This document shows, in pieces, positions 1 through 11,670 of a stretch of 64,000 bases of DNA. Positions within the stretch are counted from its first letter, which is position 1. Each line of letters starts with the position of its first letter. The stretch lies in contig JAGFNQ010007677.1 in NCBI GenBank assembly GCA_024364735.1, forward strand, positions 1 through 64,000. The letters are read 5' to 3'. Both the position numbers and the translations under genes were made by a program. The notes beneath the pieces were generated by a model. It was not told the DNA's origin and ran no database searches. It saw only the letters and a program-made list of their open reading frames with translations. The stretch comes from Boesenbergia rotunda (Eukaryota > Streptophyta > Magnoliopsida > Zingiberales > Zingiberaceae).

Positions 1-238
1 CGCATTGAAGAATTGCAGTTGCTCTTGCATCAGTCTCAATTTGGTTGAGGGTTGGTTCATCCAGTTTGTCCCATGCAATTGATAGTCCATCTTCTGTAGG
101 GAGGTGGAACCCTGTTTGAAATATCAACCAGAGATCTAGATTGTCCTTCAGGTGGCATTCCATTAGACTTTTCCAGGTTCTGAAGTTCTCGCCAGAGAAT
201 AGAGGCGGACGAACACTGTTCCATTCTTGATTGGCCAT
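1..238 (-). CDS. gag: Copia (SIRE-like) gag, N-terminal part, element E0, runs off the window
   Basis: Reading leftward from the ATG at 238-236, the frame is open to the window edge (79 codons). It begins MANQEWNSVRPPLFSGENF and contains the WKSLMECHLKD and LDLWLIFQTG blocks of the N-terminal gag domain of plant SIRE/Maximus copia elements. The intact gag of element B (50273) starts with the same RPPLFSGENF motif. Gag forms the capsid-like particle. The ATG lies about 430 bases downstream of the primer site and 5' LTR of the same minus-strand element, as expected. A longer-looking frame on this strand at 57-284 is a shifted shadow. The rest of the element is outside the window, so autonomy cannot be judged. 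Confidence 0.85.
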   Translation of the reverse strand, partial: MANQEWNSVRPPLFSGENFRTWKSLMECHLKDNLDLWLIFQTGFHLPTEDGLSIAWDKLDEPTLNQIETDARATAILQC

Positions 239-668
239 TAAGGATAAATCTTGCACACAAGGAAAAAAAATAGAGATGTACCAAGACTTGGTCTTGGATT
301 AGTAGTGCGGGAGAGAGAGAAAAACAAGCTCAAAAGGTGTTTGCACGAATTCCGAGGTAAAATAATAATAAATTTTTTTTGAAAATGCTGACCTTAACAA
401 TTTTGATTAATGAAGAAAGAGTAAGAAAAAAAATTTCTCGAATTAAGATAGCACGAATTTCGAGGAAACATATTAAAATAATAATAAAAAAATTTTACGA
501 CAAGTTTTCACAAATTGATTCTTTTATCAATTTTGACTTATGGTGAGAAAATGAGAATTCAGAATTGAAAAAGGCGAAATAGTTCGGATATTATTTATTT
601 GAAAAATAAAGCAAAAAAAATCCGAAAAAAATTTCAAAGTGGTGGTTGCACCAACTTTGAATAACCCC
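239..668 (-). other. 5' leader of element E0
   Basis: AT-rich non-coding stretch between primer site and gag ATG. It holds no ORF of note. The leader of element B (50058-50272) has the same position and a similar composition. Confidence 0.6.
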
Positions 669-680
669 GCTCTGATACCA
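669..680 (-). other. Primer-binding site (tRNA-iMet), element E0
   Basis: On the minus strand this reads TGGTATCAGAGC, complementary to the 3' end of plant initiator tRNA-Met. It sits two bases from the LTR terminus. Confidence 0.9.
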
Positions 681-1086
681 CTTGTTGGATCGAGAAATGC
701 GAGAGAGGGGGGGGGGTGAATGTCGCAAATCGTTCGGATTTAAAAAGAGTAAGTGCGCAGCGGAAATAAGACACAAAAACAATGCTAACAAGGTCGTTTT
801 ACTTGGTTCGGAGCCTGTGTCGACTCCTACTCTAAGGCCCACGGTCGTTGACCGTTTTCTGCGGGCAATTCTATACGTTCGAGAAAGTTTACAATAAAAA
901 GTATTACAGAATCAGCCTAGTAAACTTAATTAAGCTCTTCGTTATCGACGTCCGATGTAGATCGAAGTGTTGGAGCAGCAAGACGTCGTCAGCTCGAGTT
1001 GGAAGAGTTCTGGAGCGTGTCGTGGAAGCAGAAGGGCGTGGAAGCGTCACAGTAATTGATGCTCTGAAGAAGGAGGTCGAGGGCCC

Positions 1087-1420
1087 TTTATATAGGGCCT
1101 AGGGGCGCCCTGGTCGATGGGGGCGCCCCCCACGTGGCAGCAGATCCGGTTGTAGCTCGGTCGCCGTCTGATCCCATTATCCTCGGGATCCGGTTTGACC
1201 GGGGCGCCCGGAGGACTCGGGGCGCCCGGAGGACTCGGGGCGCCCGGATTGACCGGTCAAAGCCTCATCTCTTCGGCTTCGCAGTGATGCGCTTCGGCAG
1301 CTGGCAGTGGGGGCGCCCGCGACACGCGGGGCGCCCGCGACAAGCGGGGTGAAGCGCGTCGAGGTTGTTACAGACTTGGGTTGACCTTGGGGGCGCCCTG
1401 GTCGTTTGGGGCGCCCTGCT
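1087..1420 (-). promoter_or_regulatory. LTR promoter: TATA box plus GGGCGCCC palindrome array
   Basis: A TATA box lies at 1087-1096 (minus). Immediately upstream are about nine copies of the self-complementary octamer GGGCGCCC or close variants, spaced 10-40 bases. The same arrangement occurs in the LTRs of G and B and in front of the second gene of B. Promoter function is inferred from position. Confidence 0.6.
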
Positions 1421-1666
1421 CAGTTTCTGCCTCACTCCTTTGAGGCTCTCGGAGCTGCAGATACTCAGTCTTTCGATCCTGCATCCAGGGTTAGTCCAAA
1501 TAACAATTATATTATTATTTCATACAGCCTTAGCTGTCTTGGTTCTGACTTTGGTCTCCAAAATGGAGCCCTAGGTCGAACCGACGCCTAATGTTCCCTC
1601 AAGGGGAACGCGTCCTCACCTACTCCTCTCGGGAGAGTTTACCTGGTGCCAACCGGATCCTCCAGT

Positions 1667-2052
1667 TGGACTTTTGCCTGGCAGTCCTTCGCCAGGTCTT
1701 GAGTTACCAAGCTGCCCTTCGCTTGGTGCCTAGCTGCCCTTCGCTAGGTCTTTTCTTCTGGCAGTCCTTCGCCAGCCTAGCAGTCCTTCTCTAGGTCTTT
1801 TCTTCTGGCAGTCTTTCGCCAGTGCCTAGCAGTCCTTTGCTAGGGCTTCTGCTGTCTGGCAGTCCTTCGCCAGTGCCTAGCATTCCTTCGCTAGGGCTTT
1901 TCTTCTGGCAGTCCTTCGCCAGGACCTAGAAATCCTTCGCTAGGGCTTTTCCATTCTGGCAGTCCTTCGCCAGGGCCTAGCTGTCCTTCGCTAGGACTTT
2001 TCTTCTGGCAGCCCTTCGCCAGGGCCTAGCAGTCCTTCGCTAGGGCTTTTCC
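1667..2052 (-). repeat. Array of about 15 small hairpins in U3
   Basis: Units of about 18-22 bases form short stems around the loop AGTCCTTC. Examples are CTGGC-loop-GCCAG, CCTAGC-loop-GCTAGG and ACCAAGC-loop-GCTTGGT. The stem changes on both sides while the loop stays constant. An equivalent array is present in each LTR of this group. Confidence 0.8.
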
Positions 2053-2152
2053 TGTACATTCAAGTAGCATTGTTAGATAACAAACAACCCTTAACTTTGA
2101 ATCCTTTGCCAATATCAAAACAAGGTTCGATCTGGTGCTTCCTGCACTAACA

Positions 2153-3473
2153 AACCCCATATCTTAAGGTGAGTTAAGTGAGGTTTCTTACTATTCTACG
2201 CCTCATATGGAGTAGTAGAGACTACCTTGGTCGGGACTCTGTTTAGCAAGTAAGCAGCTGTCTTTAGTGCATAGCCCCAAAAGGATTTTGGAAGAGTTCC
2301 ATGATTCATCATGGATCTTACCATGTCCATCAAGGTTCGGTTACGCCTCTCAGATACACCATTATGTTGTGGTATATATGGCGGAGTCCATTGAGACAAT
2401 ATCCCATTGTCCCTAAGATAATCTTGAAACTCTTGACTCAAGTATTCACCACCCCAATCGGATCGAAGTATCTTAATACTTTTGCCAAGCTGTTTCTCTA
2501 CTTCACTTTTGAATTCTTTGAATTTCTCAAAAGCTTCAGATTTGTGTTTCATTAGGAACATATACCCGAATCGTGAGTGATCATCGATAAAGGTAATGAA
2601 GTAGCTATAGCCTCCTTGTGTAAGAGTTGACATTAGTCCACATACATCAGTATGTATTAGTCCAAGCAATTCTCCCACTGGTTTACCTTTTTTGAAAAAG
2701 GGTAATTTGGTCATCTTGCCTTTTAAGCATGATTCACATGTATCAAATGAACCGGGTTCAAATGATTCCAGAATTCCACATAGGTGAAATTTGGTCATGC
2801 GTTTCGTACTTATATGGCCAAGATGACAATGCCACGTATAGGAGTCTATTTGATTATCTATTCAAGCACGTTTGTTGCTAACTTCGATATTGAAAACGTC
2901 ACTGGATAAATCTAGCGTGTAGATACCATTGCATAAAGTTCCAGTCTCATAAAGAACACCATTTAAAATTATGTAACAACAATTGTTACTAAAAGTTAAA
3001 TGATAACCCTTTTCATTCAAGCATGAAATGGATACAATGTTCTTTATTAACGAAGGAACAAAATAACAATTATCCAATTCTAAGACAAGTCTAGCAGTGA
3101 GCTTTAGTAAATATGTTCCGATGGAAACAACAGCAATCATTGCTCCATTTCCAACTCACAAATTCGCTTCTCCCTTGACGAGTCTTCTTCTATTCCTTAG
3201 CCCCTTTATGTCATTACATATATGTGAGCTACACCCAATATCCAGTACCCAGGTGTACGAGGAAATAGAGTGACATTCAATAATGAAGATACCTGAAGAA
3301 GATGGGGCATCGGATGCCTTCTTCTTCAAGGACTCAAGATAAACCTTGCAGTTTCTTCGCCAGAGGCCCTCTTTGCCGCAGTGACGGCAAGTGCCTTTTG
3401 GTGTCTTTTCAATCCTTTTGTCCTTATTTAACTTATTGGTGTCGAAAATGGAGTGCAAATTTAGAGAAGACAT
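2153..3473 (-). pseudogene. pol: Copia gag-pol remnant of element F: nucleocapsid, protease, integrase
   Basis: One reading frame from the ATG at 3473 runs to the junction with the E0 LTR, with in-frame stops near 3155 (TGA), 2860 (TGA) and 2194 (TAG). In order: a 16-residue gag start (MSSLNLHSIFDTNKLN) fused directly to a zinc knuckle CRHCGKEGLWRRNC (His replaced by Leu); a protease site WVLDIGCSSHIC (usual T is I); a GAG-pre segment with HCHLGH; and an integrase core with HTDVCG, DDHSRFGYMF, LRSDWGGEY and PQHNGVSERRNRTL. It ends at KIWGL, where E0 interrupts it. Reverse transcriptase and RNase H should lie beyond the left edge. Gag has lost its whole middle part. The protein is inactive. 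Confidence 0.9.
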
Positions 3474-5226
3474 GATCAGGTGATTATCCTAGAAATACAA
3501 ATTGAGTTTATGTGATAAGAATGATAAAAATGCATCAATATACATTCATTAAATCCTATTTATTTTTTGAATCGAATAACCCTTTTTATCAATTCGGGAG
3601 ATCGTAGGAACATCTCCAAATAGGTTGATATCCAATCACAGATAAGAACAACCATGGCTGTGGCCATCAAGTTATTCTTACCTATGAAGGTAGGTAATTA
3701 TACCGATTACATATTACATATATGTAACTATCACATTATGCTATCAACTAATTGAATGTTTGCATAAATCATTGGGTTGTTAACTCATTAACAAGTATGC
3801 AATAATATACATAGCACCCAACTGCACCTCTCTTTACATCGACCTTGGCTGTGGCACAACAAATCGATGCTCCAAGCTTAAGGCTGACCCATTAATCAAG
3901 AAATAGTTTTAATATGGTTGGAGCTCATTCAACCGTTTAGTCAGGCTTGGATGTGTCCAACAATCAAAACTAAGGATTGACCTCTGACTCCAACTATATA
4001 AATCATAAACTAATTCCATGGTTTGAACATGTTGAGGTTCAAGCCGGGCATGGATGTGTCCATCAACCCAAACGAGAAACAAAACTCCGGTTCTAACCAT
4101 ATTAATGGAAGGTGTTGGCCTTAATATTTTGTAAGGGGTTTTGGGTCTCATCCTTTTCTTTCTAAGCATATTTATGACATATAATTATATCATGTACTAA
4201 CGATTTCCTTAATAAAGTATATATGTGACTTAATTTATCAAGTCTCATTAATTGAATTAGGAACCAGATTTCCTAATTCTAATTTCATACTTTATTCAAG
4301 GAATTATTTTGGGAAACAATTTCCTAAATTGTCATAATCAATTTCGGAAATAATATGTTTAAGACTTTGATTTCTCTAAATCAAATCTTATTAAATTAAG
4401 AGACAGATTCCCTTAATTCAACCACATATTATTTTCATGAAAATCTTATTTAAGAAAACTCTATAGGAAATAATTTTCCTAATTAATTTTGGAGACAACA
4501 ATAAGTAAGAGCATCACCTCTTAAATCAAATAAGGAAATTATCGTTTGAGAATCACCTCAAAATTTCCAAGATTTGATTACATATTTTATTTATGGATTT
4601 ATTAATTACAACAAATTATTTTCTTTGGGTGGTTCCCCGAGGCTCAGATACCCAAAAAAAAGGAATTTGTTGTAAATCTAATTTGGCTCTCTCCCCGAGG
4701 CGTAACCAAATTAAACATGACAATTTTATTCAAAATGGGAAATTAAATTACAACAACTAACTTTAATTTGGACGGCTCCCCGAGGCTCAATCCAAAATAA
4801 AGAATTTTGTTAATAATTTAAAACCAATTCGAATTTAATTGTCAATTAATGATCCATAAATTTATGTAGACTTTCTTGAAAGAAAGTGCCCAAAATTGCG
4901 AGATTTCATAATAGGTTTTTAGAATAATTGTAAGTTTCTGGTACAAAGAAAACTTACATATTTCTAAAATTAGAAAATTTCCAAAATAGGAAATTTCCAA
5001 AATTAGAAGGTTTTTAAAAATGGGAAGTTTTCACAATTATCATAAAATTTCAGAAACTAGGATATTTCAAAAGTTTGCGAAATTTCATGAGGATTTCCAA
5101 ACTTTGAAATTCCTAAATCTAAAATTTATCATAATTGGAAAGTTTCCATAATTGGAAAATTTTCCAAAATTGAGATCATGACAAAGATTTCCGCAAAACA
5201 ATTATATGATTATGTCGAACACTAAC
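3474..5226 (-). other. Long untranslated leader of element F
   Basis: About 1.75 kb of AT-rich DNA between primer site and gag ATG, without a credible gene. Long leaders with packaging and dimerisation signals are known for some copia elements such as BARE-1. This one contains three consecutive stem-loops with a shared loop (4606-4830). The 3580-4180 part is less AT-rich and I do not recognise it. Confidence 0.5.
4606..4830. repeat. Three consecutive stem-loops with a common CCCCGAGGC loop
   Basis: Stems CTTTGGGT/ACCCAAA (4623-4656), AATTTGG/CCAAATT (4680-4712) and TTTGGA/TCCAAA (4767-4796) each enclose a loop containing CCCCGAGGC. The first is extended by an outer stem (ACAACAAATT at 4609-4618 with AATTTGTTGT at 4664-4673). 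The stems differ but remain paired. Confidence 0.7.
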
Positions 5227-5227
5227 C

Positions 5228-5240
5228 GACTCTGATACCA
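5228..5240 (-). other. Primer-binding site (tRNA-iMet), element F
   Basis: Minus strand TGGTATCAGAGT, one base from the LTR end at 5242. Confidence 0.8.
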
Positions 5241-5241
5241 C

Positions 5242-7439
5242 TGTTGGGACCGGGTGCATGTTGACATGGATACGGGTTCGTAATTTTAAAATTTAATTAC
5301 GTACAGCGGAAGGTTTAGCATAAATAATTTCTCAAATTATTTTAACCATGTATCTAGCATGCAACCTTATGTTGTGGAGACATGATCATACATTTAAAAT
5401 TTTGCAGAAAGTAAACTAATTTACTTAATAGCTCGCGTAACTCGTAGAAAGGGACGAGATCCAACCGTAGCGTCCCTTGGAAGCTCCGCCTCTATTCGTG
5501 TCCACGCCGAGTTTTCTTCGGGATGACTTCGCAAAGCCACGAGTTTCATGCCGACAAGAACTACTAGATTCTCCAAAGGCACGACAAGAATACCAAGAGA
5601 GATATGGAAAGACTAACCACCAAACGAAGAACGGAATCAAGATTCCGGGAGGAAGGAAGGAGTCGCGCCCGCTTCTTCTTCTTCTTCGGCCTCTTCTTGG
5701 TGGTGGAAGCTCACGGCAAAGGGGGAGGGCTCTAGGGCCGGTGGCACTAGAAGAGGGAGAGAGAGAGAAGGAGAGGGAGAGAGGCTAGGCAAGAATCCTT
5801 GATCTCTTAGATTAATTTCCAAGCCTTGCTATGGTACCTTTATATAGTAGCCTCTTAATCGCCAAGTCTCCTTTTAACGGAATAAATTTTCATAAGAAAT
5901 TTATCTTATAAATTTTTCTATGAATTATTCCATTATGCCAAGTTTTTATTATAACTTAATTTATAATAAAAACAACCATGTCTCCCCTTTTATTATGGAA
6001 AGAAATTTCTTTATATAAATTTTGTTATCATGGTAAATCAATCCATTATTGATTTTATAAAATAAAATAAACCAATCCAAGGTTCATTTTAATTTCCATG
6101 AAAAATAAATCCCTTTATATAAATTTCTTTATCCATAATTTTATAAGACAAACCACGCAAGGTTTATTTTATAATTTAAACCAAACAATTTGGTTCTCCC
6201 CTTTTAATGTGGCCGACCAAACAAAGAGGGTGGGGACCCTCTTTGGCTGGCCAAACCCAAGCCATGACCTCACAAATTAAACTCATTTAATTCGTCCAAT
6301 AAGTCTTCTAAAGACTTAGCCATTTTATGCTTCCGATGCGTCTCTGAAAAATTCAGATTCGACTTATCTCTCTTGATCAGAAAATCCAATTTTCAACTCG
6401 TTTTAAATCTCTCGGATCACTCGTAGTGCGTGTGACTAAATAGGCTTTCGATTTATGTTGGCCGTCTATAATTAACCAATCATATAACGATCATGAGTGG
6501 CACCTAGTAGTACATCATGATATCCAATTAATCGAAAGATCAATGGTTGACCTCAGAAATAATTCTGAAACCCTTCAGCAGCTTTAATGAATCGTGCCTC
6601 ATTCCCTTCACCATCTTATACCCACTTGGTTCAGGACACGGTCTATGTGTGTCAGTCCCCACTAGGCTGACTACGTCACACCTAGCCCAAGTAATGTCTT
6701 TCTCGTCCAACGGATTCTAATTACTCTCATTTTTCTGAGAGATTCATACTCGGAACATGTGATGCTCTGGCCAGAGGCTTCGAGTAATAATCCAACGATA
6801 GGCCTTGGGTATACATCTCCTCGCAAGGAGTGGTGAATCCTTTGTAGGCTGTTCAAACATCTTCGAGCACTTCGGCTTATACCCAATCATCCTGGGTCCA
6901 CACCTCCTTGGAGATGCTTACTTAAGATGTCAAAGTATAAGTCTTCATGACCAAGATGACTTGAACACCGCAACTCAAAGGAACATCGCACTTAAGCTGC
7001 AGTAAGAACTTCATTGACATATCTATATGTAGATTACCATATGAAGTTTTACAGCTAGTCACTCCAATGAACTAGTTCCCTTAACTAGCATTCATGTTTA
7101 TCTCCGGACATCCCAATGTCACCTGCCAGTGAGAATCAGCTGATTAGAGAATAACCCTTGCTAGTCTCCACAGAATTGATAGTGTCCGTATTTATCAATT
7201 CATCGACTAGGGACAATTTCAATACTTCACAATTGCACATGTAGTGATAATCACTAGTTGTGAATTCATCACAAATTCTCTCATGCTGTGAATTATATTG
7301 CGAACATTCAGTAAATGAGTTTAAGATCTCAATCAAATACACGATCATGTATACTCAAATAGTGAATATTCATTTATTAAAGTAAATGATTACAGTCATA
7401 AGGCGATTGCCTTAGGACACTTCTCTCATATTACTAACA
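5242..7439 (-). mobile_element. 5' LTR of copia element F (2198 bp)
   Basis: Plus-strand ends are TGTTGGGACCGG and ACTAACA. It aligns along its length with the LTR at 8070-10349 and, inverted, with 25867-27774. A TATA box (TATATAAAGG, minus) lies near 5840-5850, followed downstream by a pyrimidine/purine-biased leader. Its right end abuts the interrupted LTR of element G at a sequence that is internal in G's other LTR (15659), so F inserted into G. Confidence 0.85.
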
Positions 7440-8069
7440 AGTACATCCAAGGCCTATGCACGGGAACACCCATCCACTATTGGTCTCCTTCCTGGACTTT
7501 TCGGAGGCGGAGAAACCTGACTTACAGTGCAGAGGTACAATAACAAATATAGTAAAGTAAGTACGGAATTAAATAAAAGCAAACCAACAAGACAAAGTCT
7601 GAAGCTCGGCCGATCTGGACCTCCGAAGTGCCGCACACTTCCTCCTGGAGCCTCCCAGTCGTAGAGCCTCATTTCTAGCATGTTGTCGTCGGTCAGAATG
7701 ATCAGAATGGTACTTGGCAATTGTGTATGAAACAGAGGGGTTGAAGCCCCTTATATAGGCCTCCTGGGGGCGCCCTGGACGCTGGGGACGCCCTGGACGC
7801 TGGGGGCACCCTGGACACTGGGGGCGCCCCGATAAACCCGGTCAAATCTTATCCCCACGTCGACCTCGCAGCAGCTGATAAAACCTTTGACCAGGGCGCC
7901 CCGCGGGCACCCTCATGAGGGCTTATCTAAGTTTCGGACTCGAAACTGCAAAAACAGCTTTGAACCCGGGCGCCCCGGACGCTCCGGGCGCCCCGCTTGA
8001 CACCTGTTCTGCCTGCTTCATAAAAACCCAGCTTTTAACTTTGTCTGGGGGCGCCCCCACTGTTGGAGG
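7440..8069 (-). mobile_element. 3' LTR of element G, first part (interrupted)
   Basis: Matches 15659-16255 of G's 5' LTR, including the TATA region (TTATATAGG near 7751) and GGGCGCCC boxes. Its left part is displaced by F; at 8069 it is split by the solo LTR 8070-10349. Confidence 0.8.
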
Positions 8070-10349
8070 TGTTGGGACCGGGTGTATGTTGACAAGGATA
8101 CGGGTTCGTAAAATTTTAAATTTTTACGTGCAGCGGAAGAATTAGCATAAAATAATTTCTCAAATTATTTTAACCACGTATCTAGCATGCAACCTTATGA
8201 TGTGTTGACATGATCATAAATTAAAACTTTGCGGAAAAGTAAACTAATTTACTTAGTACCTCGTGTAACTCGAAGTAAGGGACGAGATCCAACCGTAGCG
8301 TCCCTTGGAAGCTCCGCCTCTATTCGCGTCCATGCCGAGTTCTCTTCGGGATGACTTCGCAAAGTCACGAGTTTTATACCGACGTGAACTACTAGATTCT
8401 CTAAAGGCACAACTAGAAGATCAAGAGAGAAAAAAGGAAACTAACCACCAAGAAACAGAATCTAAATTCCGGGAAGGAAGAAGGTGCGATCCGCTCCTTC
8501 TTCTTCTTGGTTGGCTTCTCCTTGGTGATGTTTGCTCACGCTAACTCTAGGAAGGAGAGGGTGGTGCGCCGGCCGTAGGATGGAGTGCGCCGACCCTAGG
8601 GTGAGCAAAGGGGGCGCCGGCCCTAGGAGGGAAGGAGAAGGGAGGAAGAGAATAAGAGAGAGAGAGGGAGAGAATTAATCTCTTGATTACTCTATTGGGA
8701 ATTCAAGGCTTGCCTTTGGTTCCCTTATATAGTAGCGTCTCCCTTACCAAGTCTCCCTCTTAATGGAATTTTCATAAGAAATTTATCCTATAAATTTTCT
8801 TATGAATTATTCCGTTTAAGCCAAGTTTTATTATAACTAACTTTATAATAAAACAAATACATCTCTCCTTTTATTATGGAATAAATTTTACAAGAAATTT
8901 ATAAACTTTCTTATTATGGAAAAATCAATTCATAATTGATTTTATAAAATTAAAATAAACCATTCCATGGATCATTTTAATTTCCATAAAAGAATAAATT
9001 TCTATAAATTTATTTATATAAATTTCTTTACACAAATTTATTTATCCTTAATTTATAAAACAAATCGCGCTAGATTTATTTTATTAATTAAACCAAATAA
9101 ATTGGTTTCTCCCCTTTGTATTGGCCGGCCAAACCAAGAGGGTGGACACCCTCTTTGGCCGGCCAAACCGAGCCCCGTTTCTCGCGAATTAAACTCATTT
9201 AATTCGCCCAATAAGCCTTCAAAAGACTTAGCCATTTTAAGCTTCCGTTGCGCCTCAGATTAACTTAGATTCGACTTATTTCTCTTGATCGGAAAATCTA
9301 ATTTTCAACTCGTTTTAAATCCCTCGGATTACTCGTAGTGTGTGTGACTAAATAGGCTTTCGATTTATGTTGGCCGTCTATAATCAACTAATTATAGAAC
9401 GATCATGAGTGGCACCTAGTAGTACATCATGACCCCCAATTAATCGAAAGATCAACGGTTGACCTCAAAATTAATTCTGAAACCCTTCAGCAGCTCTAAT
9501 GAATCGTGCCTCATTCCCTTCACCATCTTATACCCACTTGGTTCAGGACATGGTCTGTTTGTGTCAGTCCCCACTAGACTGACTACGTCACACCTAGCCC
9601 AAGTAGTGTCTTTCTCGTCTTTTGGATTTCTAATTACTCTCATGTATTTAAGAGACTCATACTCTAAACATGATATGCTCTGGCCAGAGGCTTTGAGTAA
9701 CAATCCGACGATAGGCCTGGGTATACATCTCTTCGCAAGGAGTGGTGAATCCTTTGTAGGCTGTTCAAACATCTTCGGGCACTTCGGCTTATACCCAATC
9801 ATCCTGGGTCCACACCTCCTTGGAGATGCTTGCTTAAGATGTTAAAGCATAAGTCTCCATGACCAAGATGACTTGAACACCGCAAGTCAAAGGAACATCG
9901 CACTTAAGCTGCAGTAAGAACTTCATTGACATATCTATGTAGATTACCATATGAAGTTTTACAGCTAGTCACTCCAATGAACTAGTTCCCTTAACTAGCA
10001 TCCATGTTTATCTCCGGACATCCCAATGTTACCAACTAATGAGAATCAGGTGATTAGAGAATAACCCATGCTAGTCTCAACAGAATTGATAGTGTCCATT
10101 TTTATCAATTCATCGACTAGGGATATTTTCAATACATCACAATTGCACATGTAGAGATAATCACTAGTTGTGATCCCATCACAAATTCTCTTATGCTGTG
10201 AATTGTATTGCGGATATTCAGTAGATGAGTTTAAGATCCCAATCAAATACACAAACATGTATACTCAAATAGTGAATTATCATTTATTAAAATAAATGTT
10301 TACAATCATAAGGCGATTGCCTTAGGACACTTCTCTCATATCACTAGCA
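8070..10349 (-). mobile_element. Solo LTR of the element F family (2280 bp)
   Basis: Ends TGTTGGGACCGG and CACTAGCA, homologous end-to-end with the F LTR. No primer site or coding sequence follows, so it is a solo LTR left by LTR-LTR recombination. Flanking pentamers (GGAGG and AAAAG) do not match, so the target duplication is lost or the event was not simple. Confidence 0.8.
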
Positions 10350-11165
10350 AAAAGCGCCCTGGATGCATGGGGGTGCCCCCAATGATGGGGACGCCCTGCT
10401 TCAGGGCTGGCAGCCACTTGCTTTGTCTTCCTATCTTGGTACCTGCAAGATATACAAACACAAAGCACATATACATCTGATATTACCCTTAAGGACTTGG
10501 TTCGGACTTCGGATCTCCACGAAACCCTATGTCGAACAGGCACAAGTTCCCATCCCCGAGAACTTGCCCTTCACCTACTACTTTCAGGAGACGGTTGCCA
10601 CCCAGCCCTTCGGGTGGACTTTTGCTTAGCTTCCGATACCTCCGGACCTTGAGACGCCCAAACCCTGACCCGTCTCTACTCCTGTCCTTAGTCATCGCTC
10701 AGCTATGTTGCTCAGTCCCTTGGACCAAGACTTCATTCCATAGCAGTCCTTCGCTAGGTGCCTAGCAGTCCTTTGCCAGGTCTTTATTCCCTAGCAGTGC
10801 TTCGCCAGGTGCCTAGCAGCCCTTCGCTAGGTCTTCTATGCCTAGCAGCCCTTCGCTAGGTCTTAGGATTACGATACCTAGCAGCCCTTCACTAGGTGCC
10901 TAGCAGCCCTTCGCAAGGTCTTAGGGTTACGATACCTAGCAGCCCTTCGCTAGGTGCCTAGCAGCCCTTCGCTAGGTCTTAGGGTACTAGGTCTTAGGGT
11001 TACAATACCTAGGGTTACGATACCTAGCTTAACTAGGATATTTCTTCAACTTAGGTTACTTCTCCTTTGCTCCCCTTTGTCTGTTCAATATATTACTGAC
11101 TTAAGTATATTGTCAAACATTAAAACACTTAAAGAAGAACATCATTGATGCAACTTGCACCAACA
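10350..11165 (-). mobile_element. 3' LTR of element G, second part
   Basis: Continues the G LTR from the point of interruption; its first part aligns with 16259-16572 of the 5' LTR. It ends CACCAACA followed by a purine tract on the minus strand. It contains a hairpin array at 10738-11030. Confidence 0.8.
10738..11030 (-). repeat. Small-hairpin array in U3 of element G
   Basis: Repeated CCTAGC-AGTCCTTC-GCTAGG or AGCCCTTC units, same plan as at 1667-2052, with fewer stem types. Confidence 0.75.
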
Positions 11166-11182
11166 ATCTCCCCCTTTTTGAT
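11166..11182 (-). other. Polypurine tract, element G
   Basis: Minus strand ATCAAAAAGGGGGAGAT directly before the 3' LTR; element B has the same tract at 55905-55917. Confidence 0.85.
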
Positions 11183-11670
11183 GTTTGACAATAACTTAAG
11201 TTAGATTGGTTGAAGGGGCTAACTTACTATCCTTGAGAGAAAAAAATGAAAAAATGATATAAGTTTTGAACCTACATTTTATCTTTGGGAGATAATTTTT
11301 TTCTTAACTTAAGCACACCTTCCTAACTTAAGCACACCTCTCCCCCATTGTCATACATCAAAAACTTTTAAGAGAATACTTGCACCAACAATGAACACTT
11401 TTAGTTCTTTTTTTTTTTTGAAAATATTTAGTGCAAAATTTTGAAAGCATTGCATTTTGAAAAATATAAGTACCTTTGAAAAATGTATTTAATATTATTT
11501 TTTTTGACAAATTAAGTACTTTTGGAAAATGCATAATTTTTGAAAGAATGCTATTTTGGAAAATATAAATATTATGCATATTTTGCAAGTACTAATTATT
11601 TTTAAAAAAATGAGACTTTGAAAAGTATAAGTAATTTTTGAAATATAATTTTTTACTTGACTAGGTTTCT

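Larger units (their letters stand above)
683..2152 (-). mobile_element. 5' LTR of SIRE-like copia element E0 (1470 bp)
   Basis: On the plus strand the LTR starts TGTTGGATCGAG and ends CTAACA, so on the coding (minus) strand it is TG...CA. It has the G-run just inside the U5 end (C-run on the coding strand) typical of SIRE/Maximus, a TATA box (CTATATAAAG, minus, 1087-1096), GGGCGCCC palindromes upstream of it and the small-hairpin array in U3. Its right end directly abuts the integrase of element F, so E0 inserted into F. Confidence 0.85.

Noticed and set aside
57..284. 75-residue minus-strand ORF
   Set aside because: Shifted frame of the real gag start (1-238), whose correct frame has the conserved RPPLFSGENF and LDLWLIFQTG motifs.
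9452..9845. 116- and 128-residue ORFs on both strands of the solo LTR
   Set aside because: Overlapping opposite-strand frames in an LTR; the homologous LTRs do not keep them open.
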